Source: DASQPR01 sp035713725
GTDB lineage: Bacteria; Actinomycetota; Actinomycetes; Mycobacteriales; Micromonosporaceae
Direction: 5' to 3'
Assembly (NCBI GenBank): GCA_035713725.1
Contig: DASTMZ010000031.1
Span: forward strand, 1-21,068
Length of the DNA: 21,068 nt
Positions 6,148 to 14,443 of this stretch are shown one piece after another. Every line of letters starts with the position of its first letter. Position 1 is the stretch's first letter. The notes beneath the pieces were generated by a model. It made no database searches. It worked only from the letters and a program-made list of their open reading frames with translations, and was not told where the DNA came from. The position numbers and the translations under genes are program-made.

Positions 6148-7788
6148 CTACTTCTGGCGATCGCCTCGGAGCCGCCTGCGGATTTGGGCGACCACACGCG
6201 GCAGCGTGAGCGGCACGATCGAGATCATGAATCGGCCGGACGCATCCCGGCTCGGCGTGATGACGTAGGGGCGCGCGCCGCGCCATCGAACGATCGCCGG
6301 CCTTCGACGCAACAACGGTGCCCGAAGGGCGGCGGCGCCAGCCGCACCGTTGGCTCGTGCGACTCCGAGTGCGCGAGCGGCGTCGAACGCGCCGACCTGT
6401 GCGGAAACGATCCGGCGCTGGCCGGTCACCGGGCTCGCGGCGAGCAACTCCGACGCACCGAACCTAATGTGCACGGTGGTGCCGCTCGGTCCCGCGCTTG
6501 CCGTACGAAGCTCGCCGGGAATCTCCTCTGCGCTAGCTACGAGCCCGTGCTCGCCGAGGGTCGCGAAGTCTGGCACCGGCGTGTGCGCCGTGATGCGCAG
6601 CAGTCGGTCGCGATGACCGCGCTCCCAGGTCGCCCCCGTGACGTCTAGCTTGGCCGCCCACTCCGGGCTCGTCGTGACGTCGAAGCAGGAGTCCGGCACG
6701 GCACGAGCCGGGTCGCGGAAGCCCGGATAGCGCGCGTACCGGCGGCTGTTCTCCGTCAGCGTGTCGGGTACCCCGACTCTGGCGTCCTGACCGATCACGG
6801 CGAGCAAGTCGTCAAGGCTTGCATCGCGCGCGATCGTGATGCGGATGCGGGCCTCGGGTCCGAGCTCGGCGGTGATGTCGTCGGTCAGGTATTCGCGGGC
6901 AAGCCGACCAACGCCGTCGTGCACACGTTGCTGCGCATCGCGGTCGAGAAGCAGCACGTCATCCTCGACGAGCCTGGCGACCTCATGGTCGAAGCGGCGC
7001 GCCAGCACCGCGTCGCGCTGCTTTCCGGCCGGGATCAGGTCAGCCGTGAACGACATCATGGTTTCCAGGGCCCGTAGGCGTGCCACGTGCCGGCTGACGT
7101 AGCTGATGTTGCCGGCACCGAATCTGCGCACTGCGAAGTAGAAGTTGTAATCGGCGAGCACCGAAATGCGTCGAGCCCGGTAGCACGCCTCGAGCGTGAA
7201 CGGCTGGTCGCTGCCGAGTCGCAACTCCTCGAGGTATCGGATGCCGTGCCGCTCGAGCAGGTCGCGCCGGAACAGCTTCGTGTTCGCCAGTGATCGTGGC
7301 AGCACTGAGTCGAACAGGCCGACGTCGATCTCGTTGCGCGCAAAGATGTCTTGGTAGATGAAGCGGCTGTGGACGCCGACGACCTTGCCGAGCACCACGT
7401 CGGACTCGTACGCGTCGGCGGCGGTCACCAGCCGTCGCAGCGCCTCGCGACCGAGGTAGTCGTCGGCGCCCACAAAGAACACGTACCGTCCGGTGGCAAT
7501 GTCCAATGCCCGGTTGCAAGGACCGGCCGGCCCACCCGAGTTGGGCTGATGGATCGCGGTAACCACGCCCGGATAGCGGCGCACGTAACGATCGAGCGCG
7601 CGGCCACTGCGGTCGGTCGAGCCGTCGTCGACCGCGATGATCTCCATGCGGTCGAGCCCGATTGTTTGCCGTACGAGCGATGTCATGCACCGCGTCAAGT
7701 ACGGCATCGTGTTGTAGACCGGCACCACGACGGTGACGTCGGGCGGACCCGTTGCGGGGCGCATCGGCGGGCTCGTTTTCGCGCTCAT
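6148..7788 (-). CDS. Family 2 glycosyltransferase with long C-terminal domain, TarS-like architecture
   Basis: Inverting GT-A glycosyltransferase of 546 aa, probably cytoplasmic and acting on a cell-surface polymer. The catalytic domain (about 15-240) begins VTVVVPVYNTMPYL, with nucleotide-binding DDGSTD (54-59), NSGG (83-86), a metal-binding GADD (107-110) and a likely catalytic acid SDQPF (Asp194). The remaining 300 residues form a linker and a beta-rich C-terminus (from about 360, e.g. WAAKLDVTGATWERGHRDRLLRITAH). That layout, and the SDQPF region, resemble the wall-teichoic-acid GlcNAc transferases TarS/TarP, whose C-termini are Ig-like and drive oligomerisation. Similarity is judged by eye only. 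The start ATG overlaps the stop of the upstream GT4 gene as ATGA, implying coupled translation. An open frame continues far upstream of this ATG but is a shadow of the GT4 gene. Confidence 0.85.
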   Translation of the reverse strand: MSAKTSPPMRPATGPPDVTVVVPVYNTMPYLTRCMTSLVRQTIGLDRMEIIAVDDGSTDRSGRALDRYVRRYPGVVTAIHQPNSGGPAGPCNRALDIATGRYVFFVGADDYLGREALRRLVTAADAYESDVVLGKVVGVHSRFIYQDIFARNEIDVGLFDSVLPRSLANTKLFRRDLLERHGIRYLEELRLGSDQPFTLEACYRARRISVLADYNFYFAVRRFGAGNISYVSRHVARLRALETMMSFTADLIPAGKQRDAVLARRFDHEVARLVEDDVLLLDRDAQQRVHDGVGRLAREYLTDDITAELGPEARIRITIARDASLDDLLAVIGQDARVGVPDTLTENSRRYARYPGFRDPARAVPDSCFDVTTSPEWAAKLDVTGATWERGHRDRLLRITAHTPVPDFATLGEHGLVASAEEIPGELRTASAGPSGTTVHIRFGASELLAASPVTGQRRIVSAQVGAFDAARALGVARANGAAGAAALRAPLLRRRPAIVRWRGARPYVITPSRDASGRFMISIVPLTLPRVVAQIRRRLRGDRQK

Positions 7789-9206
7789 GTTCGGTCGGCC
7801 GTTGCCATCAGATCGCGGTAGATCGCGTCGAGTTTGATCGCCTGCGCTTCCCACGTCCACGTCGACAACGGGGTGTCCGGCTTGTCGTACGCGTCGCGGT
7901 AGCGCTGCGGATCGGCTAGCACCGCGCGAACCGCCCGTACGAAGTCGTCGACGTCCCGCGCCGCGAACACCTCGCCCTGTCCGGTCGCTCGTACGGTCTC
8001 GGCCATCGTCCGCACATCGCTCACGACAATGGGCAGGCGCGCGTGTGAATACTCGAAGAACTTGGTAATCAACGCGATCTCGTGGTTCGGCCAATGGTGA
8101 ATCGGGATCACGCCGATGTCCGCCACGGCGAGGAACGCGACAACTTGTCGATGCGGCACGTAGGGCAGCGCGTGCCAGCGATCGGAAACGCCCACCCGGG
8201 CGGCCAACGTGCCGAGCCGAGCAACGTTGGGTGCCGACGGGTCGCCGACGACGGCCGCGAAGTGTACGCCGTCGAGCCGGGGGAGTGCCTCGACAACCGT
8301 ACGCAGTCCCCGCTGTACGGATGACGAGCCCGCGTACACCAGCAGCGGCGTGGCCTCGTCGATACCGCAGAGCGCGCGCAGATCGGCCGGCACTTCGGCG
8401 CCGTCGAGCCTGGCGTCCGCGGCCTCCGGAGCGTTCAGCACCACGGTCGGCCGCTCGGCCAGGTGGTGTTCGCGTTGCAGCAGGCCGGCGAGCGCGTCGG
8501 AGACCGTCACGACCGCGTCGGCGTACGGCGCGTACTCCCGCTCGTACCCTCGATGTGCCGGCAGCCACCGAGCGTTGTCGCGCCACGGCTTGACCCCCGG
8601 CAGGAACTCGTGCGCGTCCCACACCAACGCCACCGACCGTCCGGCGTCGCGGGCGCGCAGCTTGGCGCGTGCTCCGACGCCGAGCATGCGGAAGTCGTGT
8701 GCGTGGATGACCTCGGGCGCCAGTTCGTCGATCAGCGGCCCGAGCACGCGTTCGTAGTTCCACAGGCCGGGTTCCAGCCGCCGCCAGGCCTTGTCGCGCA
8801 TGACCGCTTGCCAGAACCAGACTTGCGCGTATTCGACCGGGCGCCGCGCAAGTCGGGCCGCGCGCAGCGTCCAGCCGCCGCGCGCGAGCAGCCGCCGCCG
8901 AAGCGCGCCGATCGGTGCCGGCTCCCGGCCGAGCGATAGCACCCGGACGGTGGCGGCGCCAAGCGTCCACGTCCGCTCCGGACCCGTTGCGGCACAACCC
9001 AACAATGTGACGTCCCAGCCGGCGTCGGACGCGGAGCGAGCCGCCTTCTGTACCCGCGAATCGCCCTCGACGCGGTTGTCCACCAGCATCACGAGGCGAC
9101 CACGACGCAGCCGTTCCGGCGCCCCGACGCCCGGGCCAGTGCCGTCGGGTGTCCGGTCGACGCCGACTCCGTGGGCGAGGTCGGCTCGAGCGTCGTCGGC
9201 TCCCAC
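7785..9206 (-). CDS. Family 4 (GT-B) glycosyltransferase
   Basis: Retaining GT-B glycosyltransferase, about 473 aa from the chosen GTG. The N-terminal Rossmann domain starts RLVMLVDNRVEGDSRVQ and contains IHAHDFRMLG and VWDAHEFLPG. The C-terminal domain carries VYAGSSSVQRGLRTVVEAL, LPYVPHRQVVAFL and the donor-binding ITKFFEYSHARLPIVVSD segment. Start choice is uncertain. The frame is open up to 9374, but the first 55 or so residues there are Arg-rich and look non-coding. GTG 9206 has AGGG about 9 nt upstream, and ATG 9089 falls inside the first beta strand, so it is probably too late. First gene of a minus-strand operon with the GT2 gene (ATGA overlap) and the 78-aa gene; it diverges from the plus-strand GT2 gene across about 250 bp. 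Confidence 0.85.
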   Translation of the reverse strand: MGADDARADLAHGVGVDRTPDGTGPGVGAPERLRRGRLVMLVDNRVEGDSRVQKAARSASDAGWDVTLLGCAATGPERTWTLGAATVRVLSLGREPAPIGALRRRLLARGGWTLRAARLARRPVEYAQVWFWQAVMRDKAWRRLEPGLWNYERVLGPLIDELAPEVIHAHDFRMLGVGARAKLRARDAGRSVALVWDAHEFLPGVKPWRDNARWLPAHRGYEREYAPYADAVVTVSDALAGLLQREHHLAERPTVVLNAPEAADARLDGAEVPADLRALCGIDEATPLLVYAGSSSVQRGLRTVVEALPRLDGVHFAAVVGDPSAPNVARLGTLAARVGVSDRWHALPYVPHRQVVAFLAVADIGVIPIHHWPNHEIALITKFFEYSHARLPIVVSDVRTMAETVRATGQGEVFAARDVDDFVRAVRAVLADPQRYRDAYDKPDTPLSTWTWEAQAIKLDAIYRDLMATADRT

Positions 9207-9454
9207 CGTCAATGTCCCTGACTTTCGCTTAGCCCGACCGGAACGTGGGCGAGTGTACGGCACACCCGGCGACCTGAGCCCAATCAGCCCGAGCCGCCTC
9301 CTGTCGCTGGCCACGTGACCCAGGAGCCGCGTGTTGCTTTGCCGATGTACGTACGTTCGCCGCCCGCCATTCACCCGCCGGCCGCTTAGCGCTCATAGCG
9401 TCCTCGCGGTAATCGCACAGACATTGCCCGAATCGAGCCGTGTTGGCAGGTGAC

Positions 9455-10540
9455 ATGCCTTCGACGCCCGACGTCAGCGTCGTGATCCCGACGTTCGCGA
9501 GGCCGGCGCTGGTCCGGCGAGCGGTCCGCAGCGCGCTGGCGCAGTCCGTGCACAACATCGAGGTCATTGTCGTCATCGACGGCCCGGACGACGCGACCCG
9601 CAGTGCGCTTGGCACGATCACCGACACACGTCTTCGAGTCCTGACGCTGTCCAAGCAGGGCGGCGCGCCGAATGCCCGCAACGCCGGCATACGCGCCGCA
9701 CGCGCCCGCTATACCGCGTTCCTCGACGATGATGACGAATGGCTGCCGAACAAGATCGCGGTGCAACTCGATCTCGCCAGTCGCTCGTCGGCCGATCTGC
9801 CGATCGTCGCGTGTCAACTCGTCAGTCGGACCCCGCGCGCCGAGTTCGTCATGCCGCGACGACTGCCGGTGCCCGGCGAACCGCTCAGCGAATACCTGAC
9901 CGTCCGCCGCGGGCTGTTCCACGGCGACGGGTTCATCCAGACGTCGACGATCATGGCGCCGACCGAGTTGTTGCGTCGCGTGCCGTTCACCTTGGGCATG
10001 CGACGCCTCCAAGAACTCGACTGGACGCTGCGGGCGCTGAGCCACGACGGCGTCGACCTGATCTACGCGGACAAGCCGCTGGTGATCTGGCACACCGACG
10101 AGGACCGGCCGCGGGTGAGCTTCGAATCACCGTGGCAGCAGTCGTTGGAGTGGGCGAGAAGATCAAGGCCGCTGATGACACCCCGGGCGTACGCCGCGCT
10201 GACCATGAGCGTGATCAGCTCGATGGCGGCGACCACGCGCAGCCCGAGAGTCTTTCGTACGCTGCTGCGCGACGCACGCCGACACGGGTCGCCAAGTGCC
10301 ATCGACTACCTGACGTTCCTCCAGATCTGGCTGATTCCGCCGGAGCTTCGCCGGACGCTTCGCGACCGCATCCTGAGCCGGCGGCAACGCGCGTCCGCAA
10401 CGGTTGCCGTGGACCGGCCGTCGGCCGCGACTCGTACCCACACCGGTGCGCCCTCCGCCGCTGTGCCGGACACCACACCTGGCGAGCATCCGGTACGGGT
10501 ACGCGTGGGAGCCCACCGGTCTGGCGAACCGCGCGCGTGA
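9455..10540 (+). CDS. Family 2 glycosyltransferase
   Basis: GT-A glycosyltransferase of 361 aa from ATG 9455. The N-terminus DVSVVIPTFARPALV is the standard first strand; IDGPDD (41-46) replaces the usual DDGS. GGAPNARNAGI and LDDDDEW (90-96) are the acceptor-loop and metal-binding DXD regions. LQELDWTLRALSHD probably contains the catalytic acidic residue (family knowledge). The C-terminus from about 315 is polar, Arg/Thr/Pro-rich and probably disordered. The GTG at 9440 would add five residues; AGG just before ATG 9455 gives short spacing, so the start is a close call. First gene of a plus-strand pair with the GT4 gene 74 bp downstream, and a mirror image of the minus-strand pair across the divergent promoter region. 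Confidence 0.88.
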   Translation: MPSTPDVSVVIPTFARPALVRRAVRSALAQSVHNIEVIVVIDGPDDATRSALGTITDTRLRVLTLSKQGGAPNARNAGIRAARARYTAFLDDDDEWLPNKIAVQLDLASRSSADLPIVACQLVSRTPRAEFVMPRRLPVPGEPLSEYLTVRRGLFHGDGFIQTSTIMAPTELLRRVPFTLGMRRLQELDWTLRALSHDGVDLIYADKPLVIWHTDEDRPRVSFESPWQQSLEWARRSRPLMTPRAYAALTMSVISSMAATTRSPRVFRTLLRDARRHGSPSAIDYLTFLQIWLIPPELRRTLRDRILSRRQRASATVAVDRPSAATRTHTGAPSAAVPDTTPGEHPVRVRVGAHRSGEPRA

Positions 10541-10614
10541 TCGACTGGCCGCAAGCCGGCGGCCCTGGAGCGCCCGGCCATACACTGCCGACGTGCTGAG
10601 CGTGGCGCGGGACG

Positions 10615-11736
10615 ATGTCCGCCAATAGATCGGTCGTGATCTGGCGCAGCGTGCTGCTGCCTGCCTCCGAGACGTTCATCCGCAACCAGGGCGACGCCAT
10701 GACGCGCTGGCGGCCGACGTACGTCGGGATGCGCAGCGTGCCCTCGGTGTTGTCCGCCGATACGGACGTCGTGGTGGCCCCGGGCGGGTACGTCGGCCAG
10801 CTGACGTACGGGTGGCTGCGGCTCACCGGCGGCTCGCGTCGAGTGCGGAGGGAGCTTGCCCGGCTCGCGCCGGACATCGTGCACGCGCACTTCGGCGGCG
10901 ACGGTTGGCTGATCAGCCGGTCCGCGGCGCGCCTTGGCTTGCCGCTCGTCATCACCCTGCATGGCCGGGACGTCACGCGACAACCCATGGCACGCGGCCC
11001 GCGTGGCGCACGCTACCGCGCCAACCTTCGGCGAGCGTTCCGTCGTGCATCGCTCGTCATCGCGGTGAGCGAAGACATTCGTACCCGCGCAATCAGTCTC
11101 GGCGCCGGTCCGGCGAAGGTGGTGGTGCATCACACCGGGGTCCGCATTCCACCGGACCCGGGCGCGGAGACGCCAAAGAAGTGGGACGTCATCTTCGTCG
11201 GACGGTTCGTCGCGAAGAAGGGCATCGACGATCTGATCGGTGCGCTCGGCATGATCTCGCGTCGGCGGCCACGCGCGCTCTTCGTCGGCGCCGGGCCGTT
11301 GGAGATGTCCGCGCGGCAAGGTGCGGAGGCGCTCGGTCTGGACGCGACTTTCGTCGGGATGCAGGAACCCGCAGCGGTTCGCGGGTACCTGGCCGAGTCG
11401 CGCGTCTTCGCCGCGCCCTCCAAGACCGCGCCGGACGGCGACGCAGAGGGACTCCCGACCACCGTGCTAGAAGCAGCGAGCCTCGGCCTACCCACCGTCG
11501 CGACGTTGCACGGCGGCATCCCGGAGGCCGTCGTACCCGGTGTCACTGGCCTGCTGTGCGACGAGGGTGATCGGTCGGCGCTGGCCGCGAACATCGAGCG
11601 CCTGCTGGCCGACGATGGGCTGCGTGAGCGACTCGGCCGGCAAGCGTGGCAGTATGTCGCCGACCATTTCGACATCCGGACCCAGACCGCGCGGCTCGAG
11701 GCGCTTTACGACGGGATTGCCGGCGGCGCGGATTAG
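10615..11736 (+). CDS. Family 4 (GT-B) glycosyltransferase
   Basis: Retaining GT-B glycosyltransferase (373 aa, typical length), likely using a nucleotide-sugar donor at the membrane face. N-terminal domain: SETFIRNQ near the start, IVHAHFGGDG (88-97) and ITLHGRDV (113-120), AVSE (150-153). C-terminal domain: VGRFVAKKGIDDLI (195-208), GAGP (225-228), and the EX7E motif Glu278-Glu286 in EGLPTTVLEA, followed by HGGIPEAV. This set matches the colanic/exopolysaccharide-type GT4 enzymes that recognise sugar-lipid acceptors, but the sugar cannot be assigned. It lies 74 bp after the plus-strand GT2 gene, probably in the same transcript; a small hairpin (GGCCGC/GCGGCC, 10547-10564) sits between them. 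It ends 14 bp from the convergent MerR-TOBE gene. Confidence 0.92.
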   Translation: MSANRSVVIWRSVLLPASETFIRNQGDAMTRWRPTYVGMRSVPSVLSADTDVVVAPGGYVGQLTYGWLRLTGGSRRVRRELARLAPDIVHAHFGGDGWLISRSAARLGLPLVITLHGRDVTRQPMARGPRGARYRANLRRAFRRASLVIAVSEDIRTRAISLGAGPAKVVVHHTGVRIPPDPGAETPKKWDVIFVGRFVAKKGIDDLIGALGMISRRRPRALFVGAGPLEMSARQGAEALGLDATFVGMQEPAAVRGYLAESRVFAAPSKTAPDGDAEGLPTTVLEAASLGLPTVATLHGGIPEAVVPGVTGLLCDEGDRSALAANIERLLADDGLRERLGRQAWQYVADHFDIRTQTARLEALYDGIAGGAD

Positions 11737-11750
11737 GCGGGACGCGGCCG

Positions 11751-12140
11751 TCAGCGGGGTGTCTCGACGATGACCGTCGTCGACTTCACGACGGCGATCG
11801 CCAGATCCCCGATGTCGAGGCCGAGTTCGTCCAGCGCCTCGCGACTCAGCAGCGACACGACGCGATGCGGACCCGCCTGGATCTCGACCTGTGCCATCAC
11901 GGTGTCCCGCTTGATGTCGGTGACCAGACCCAAGAAGCGATTGCGTGCCGACGACGTCGTCAGGCCCTCGTCGAGATGTGCGTTGTCGCGCAAGTACGCG
12001 GCGAGATCGCGACCCTCGACGTACCGGTGTCCCCGCGGATCGCGGGCGGCCGCGAGCTTGCCGCTGTCCGCCCAGCGACGAACCGTGTCGTCGCTGACGC
12101 CGAGCAGCGTGGCAGCCTCACCGATCCGAAACTGGGGCAT
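11751..12140 (-). CDS. MerR-type HTH protein with C-terminal TOBE (Mop) domain
   Basis: Small (129 aa) predicted regulator. Residues about 3-50 form a MerR-like winged helix (FRIGEAATLLGVSDDTVRRWADSGKL, then RGHRYVEGRDLAAYL). Residues about 65-128 form a TOBE/Mop domain (SARNRFLGLVTDIKRDTVMAQVEI ... VVKSTTVIVE), which binds molybdate or tungstate in ModE and Mop proteins. The expected role is oxyanion-responsive control or storage. Many actinobacteria carry this two-domain protein next to modABC, but no molybdate transport or cofactor gene occurs in this window, so its partner is elsewhere or its ligand differs. The ribosome site before ATG 12140 is weak. A terminator-like hairpin separates it from the YCII gene upstream, suggesting its own promoter. 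Confidence 0.88.
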   Translation of the reverse strand: MPQFRIGEAATLLGVSDDTVRRWADSGKLAAARDPRGHRYVEGRDLAAYLRDNAHLDEGLTTSSARNRFLGLVTDIKRDTVMAQVEIQAGPHRVVSLLSREALDELGLDIGDLAIAVVKSTTVIVETPR

Positions 12141-12213
12141 GTGACCATGCTAGGGCGATCAGCCGGGACCGCACATCGAACGTCGACCCAAACGGTCGGC
12201 ACAGCACCGGCGC

Positions 12214-12263
12214 ACAAAACGTGCGACGCGCCGCGACCGGTGGTCGCCTCGCGTGGTTCGCAC
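12214..12263 (-). terminator. Probable rho-independent terminator after the YCII-related gene
   Basis: On the minus strand GTGCGA (12263-12258) pairs with TCGCAC (12226-12221). Inside lie CGCG/CGCG and a perfect GCGACC/GGTCGC stem (12247-12233) with loop ACC. The stem has a 4-nt bulge and one internal mismatch. It is followed directly by G-TTTT-GTG (12220-12214), a short U-tract. The structure lies about 45 nt beyond the YCII stop codon. Confidence 0.5.
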
Positions 12264-12306
12264 GGCGCGACTCCCGGTCGCGGCGTCGCCGCGGCCGTGG
12301 TGACCC

Positions 12307-12615
12307 TTACATCGGGATCGCTTCGTAGACCTCGACTGCTCCGCCACCGGTGAGCACCGGGCAGCCGATCGCCTTCGTCTTCGCGTCTTCCAGCGAGTCG
12401 GCCTCCACGATCGAGTAGCCGCCGGCGTGCGATGTGCCGTGACCGGTGCTGCCGCTGCCGCTGACCGTCGCGGACGCGCCGAACGGGTTGCCCATGTCCT
12501 TGACGGCCGCGCCGAGCTTGCCGAACCATGCGCCCCACTCCTGCATGGCCTTCTCTTGGTCCTCCGGCGTGTCGGCCATCTGGCCGCCGGTGTAGAGGTA
12601 GACGAACTTTGCCAT
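12307..12615 (-). CDS. YCII-related domain protein
   Basis: Cytoplasmic protein of 102 aa with the ferredoxin-like dimeric alpha/beta fold of the YCII/DGPF family. MAKFVYLYTGG is the first strand, PEDQEKAMQEWGAWFGKLGAAVKDMGNPF the helix and turn. A Gly/Ser-rich stretch precedes GGYSIVEADSLEDAKTKAIGCPVL and the final strand GAVEVYEAIPM. Family members are small enzymes or unknowns often linked to ECF sigma genes; no SnoaL or sigma gene is adjacent here. GGAG lies 7 nt before the ATG, so the start is secure. It lies 96 bp after the MgtA-like glycosyltransferase on the same strand and is followed by a terminator-like hairpin. The biochemical role is unknown. Confidence 0.85.
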   Translation of the reverse strand: MAKFVYLYTGGQMADTPEDQEKAMQEWGAWFGKLGAAVKDMGNPFGASATVSGSGSTGHGTSHAGGYSIVEADSLEDAKTKAIGCPVLTGGGAVEVYEAIPM

Positions 12616-12711
12616 GGTGTTCTCCTCGCTCGCATCGAACGCGGCACGTCGCGCCGCTGGGTGGTGTATCCCCGTATCGACGACGAACGGGTGGTCGCGG
12701 AATCGACAGAG

Positions 12712-13872
12712 TCAGCGGATCGGGCTCGCAGCGGGAATCGCCAGCGAGGTCCCGGCGCCGCGACCGTGTCGTACCGCGATGTAGTGATCGATCAGCTCGT
12801 CGCCGACCGCCTGCCACGTCTGCCGGGCGACCCGGCGGCGGGCGGTGGCGCCGAACTCGTACCGGCGCTCGGGCGACGCGGTCAGCTCCTGGACGGCGCG
12901 GGCGATCGCCTCACCGTTGCCGGGCGGGACGAGGTATCCGGTCTCGTCGTGAGCCACGAGGTCGATCGGCCCGCCGGCCGCGGGTGCCACCACTGGCACG
13001 CCGCTGGCCATCGCCTCCTGGATCGACTGACCAAACGTCTCGTACGCTCCGGTGTGCGCGAACACGTCGAGGCTCGCGTAGATCCGGCCGAGCTGGGTGC
13101 CGCGTCGCTGGCCGAGGAAGAGCGCGTCCGGCAGTGCCCGGCGCACCGTAGCGGCGGCCGGACCGTCGCCGACGATCACCAGGCGGACGCCGGGCAGCCG
13201 CGCAGTCTCGGCGAGCAACTCAACCTGTTTCTCCACCGCGAGCCGGCCGACGTACCCGACGATGGCCTCGCCATCGGGCGCGAGCGCTTGGCGGAGCGGC
13301 GTGCTGCGGTGTCGCGGATCGAAGCGGTCGGTGTCCACGCCACGACGCCACAGCCACACGCGCCGAATGCCGTGCGCGTACAGCGAAGTCGCGGCGGCCG
13401 TCGATGGTGCCAGCGTGCGGTCGGTTGCGTTGTGAATGCGACGCAGCCACCACCAAACCGCGCGCTTGGCGACCTCGGTCTTGTACGGCGTGCAGTAGCC
13501 GGCGACGTCGGTCTGGAAGACCGACACCGTCGGCAAATTCAGCGCCTGCGCCGCTGCGACGCCCCGTGCGCCGAGCACGAACGGGCTCGCCAGGTGCACG
13601 AGGTCGGTTCGATGCGCCTTGAACACCGCGGCGAGATGGGAGTTGGTGACACCGAGTCGGAAGCCGCGGTAACCCAGCAGGGGTACGGACGGCACGCGTA
13701 CTACCGGGAACGGGAACCGGCCTGCGGTCGCCTGAGTGGCCAGCGACGGTTCCGGCGCGACTACGAGCGGCTCATGGCCGCGGGTCACGAGGTGTCGAGC
13801 GATCTGTTCCACGCTGTGCGCGACACCGTTGACGTCGGGTGGGAACGATTCGGTGACGATCGCAACCCTCAT
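12712..13872 (-). CDS. Family 4 glycosyltransferase, MgtA-like (probable mannosyltransferase)
   Basis: Retaining GT-B enzyme of 386 aa. MRVAIVTESFPPDVNGVAHS, VHLASPFVLGARG, VFQTDVAGY, RTLAPSTAA and WLWRRGVDTDRF follow the pattern of the actinobacterial GDP-mannose-dependent MgtA group (Rv0557 in mycobacteria), involved in mannosylating glycolipids such as glucuronyl-diacylglycerol. The C-terminal domain has VGRLAVEKQVELL, GDGP (225-228) and the EX7E pair Glu268-Glu276 (AYETFGQSIQEAMA), then AAGGPIDLV. Donor and acceptor are inferred from family resemblance, not shown. The start was placed at the ATG that opens the first beta strand (13872) rather than the upstream start at 13947, which adds 25 atypical residues. 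Next downstream is the YCII gene (96 bp). Confidence 0.88.
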   Translation of the reverse strand: MRVAIVTESFPPDVNGVAHSVEQIARHLVTRGHEPLVVAPEPSLATQATAGRFPFPVVRVPSVPLLGYRGFRLGVTNSHLAAVFKAHRTDLVHLASPFVLGARGVAAAQALNLPTVSVFQTDVAGYCTPYKTEVAKRAVWWWLRRIHNATDRTLAPSTAAATSLYAHGIRRVWLWRRGVDTDRFDPRHRSTPLRQALAPDGEAIVGYVGRLAVEKQVELLAETARLPGVRLVIVGDGPAAATVRRALPDALFLGQRRGTQLGRIYASLDVFAHTGAYETFGQSIQEAMASGVPVVAPAAGGPIDLVAHDETGYLVPPGNGEAIARAVQELTASPERRYEFGATARRRVARQTWQAVGDELIDHYIAVRHGRGAGTSLAIPAASPIR

Positions 13873-13990
13873 GGCACCCACGATGTGGTGCGGACCCATG
13901 CGATCTGGCCACATCGCGACGACATGTGGGCGAATTGTGAGCGACATGTGCGCCGCGTGCCCTTGAATCAGGCAGCGGGCCGGGCGACCG

Positions 13991-14323
13991 TCACTTCTTG
14001 GGCAGGCGGCTCGCAGCCGATACGCCGCGGTCGACCCACTTGCGCAGGTCTGGCTCCTTCGTGCAGCCGATCGACTCGACCGTGATCCATCCGCGCATCG
14101 GTCGGCCGCGCATCACCGCTGGCGCCGCGCCGGCCTCCAGCTGAACGTCGTCGTAACCATCTGGATCCACGCGGACGAGCAGGCCGCCTTTGCCGCGGAT
14201 GACGACCGCCATGTTTCCGTTCAGCAGCATCGCCAGGCCGCCGAACATGCGCTTCTCGGTGATGCCCTGCCGGCGCCCGAGCAGTGTGCGGACACGGGCG
14301 GCGAGTTCTTCGTCGTATGCCAC
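13991..14323 (-). CDS. TfoX N-terminal domain protein
   Basis: Small cytoplasmic protein, 110 aa from GTG 14323. It matches the stand-alone TfoX_N family of actinobacteria: (M)AYDEELAARVRTLL, the hallmark ITEKRMFGGLAMLLNGNMAV, a beta region GGLLVRVDP, then GRPMRGWITVES and a helix LRKWVDRGVSAASRLPKK. TfoX itself regulates competence in Haemophilus, but these short actinobacterial proteins have no HTH and no assigned role. The open frame continues to 14692, but the extra N-terminus is unlike the family and overlaps the divergent membrane-protein gene, so the shorter start is preferred despite a weak ribosome site. It is 118 bp upstream of the MgtA-like gene and may be cotranscribed with it. 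Confidence 0.85.
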   Translation of the reverse strand: MAYDEELAARVRTLLGRRQGITEKRMFGGLAMLLNGNMAVVIRGKGGLLVRVDPDGYDDVQLEAGAAPAVMRGRPMRGWITVESIGCTKEPDLRKWVDRGVSAASRLPKK

Positions 14324-14370
14324 GCCATCATCGTCGCGCCACCGGATGACAACTTCACGCCGAGCCAAGT

Positions 14371-14388
14371 CTGCAATGCGACTGCAAT
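14371..14388. promoter_or_regulatory. Direct repeats in the divergent promoter region
   Basis: CTGCAAT occurs at 14371-14377 and 14382-14388, an 11-bp period that puts both on the same face of the helix. It lies between the divergent TfoX-domain and membrane-protein genes. An enclosing GTCTG/CAGAC inverted pair adds some symmetry. A binding site is possible but unproven. Confidence 0.3.
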
Positions 14389-14443
14389 CACTCAGACGAT
14401 CATGAGATATGCGGCGACGTGCCGCTCCCGCTTGGAGGCCCAA

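Noticed and set aside
7789..8997. Open frame extending the GT2 gene upstream to give a 949-aa protein
   Set aside because: The extra 400 residues are Arg/Ala-rich shadow translation of the GT4 gene on the same strand. The GT2 domain begins cleanly at the ATG overlapping the GT4 stop.
9207..9454. Short palindromes (CACGTG, GTACGTAC) as operators of the divergent GT genes
   Set aside because: Too short to separate from chance, and no -10/-35 pair of good quality could be placed with confidence.
10541..10614. Promoter or terminator between the plus-strand GT2 and GT4 genes
   Set aside because: The 6-bp hairpin lacks a U-tract and the TACACT at 10581 has no -35 partner; cotranscription is more likely.
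12427..14085. 552-aa plus-strand open frame
   Set aside because: Antisense to the MgtA-like and YCII genes, which have full family motifs. Long shadow frames are expected at this G+C content.
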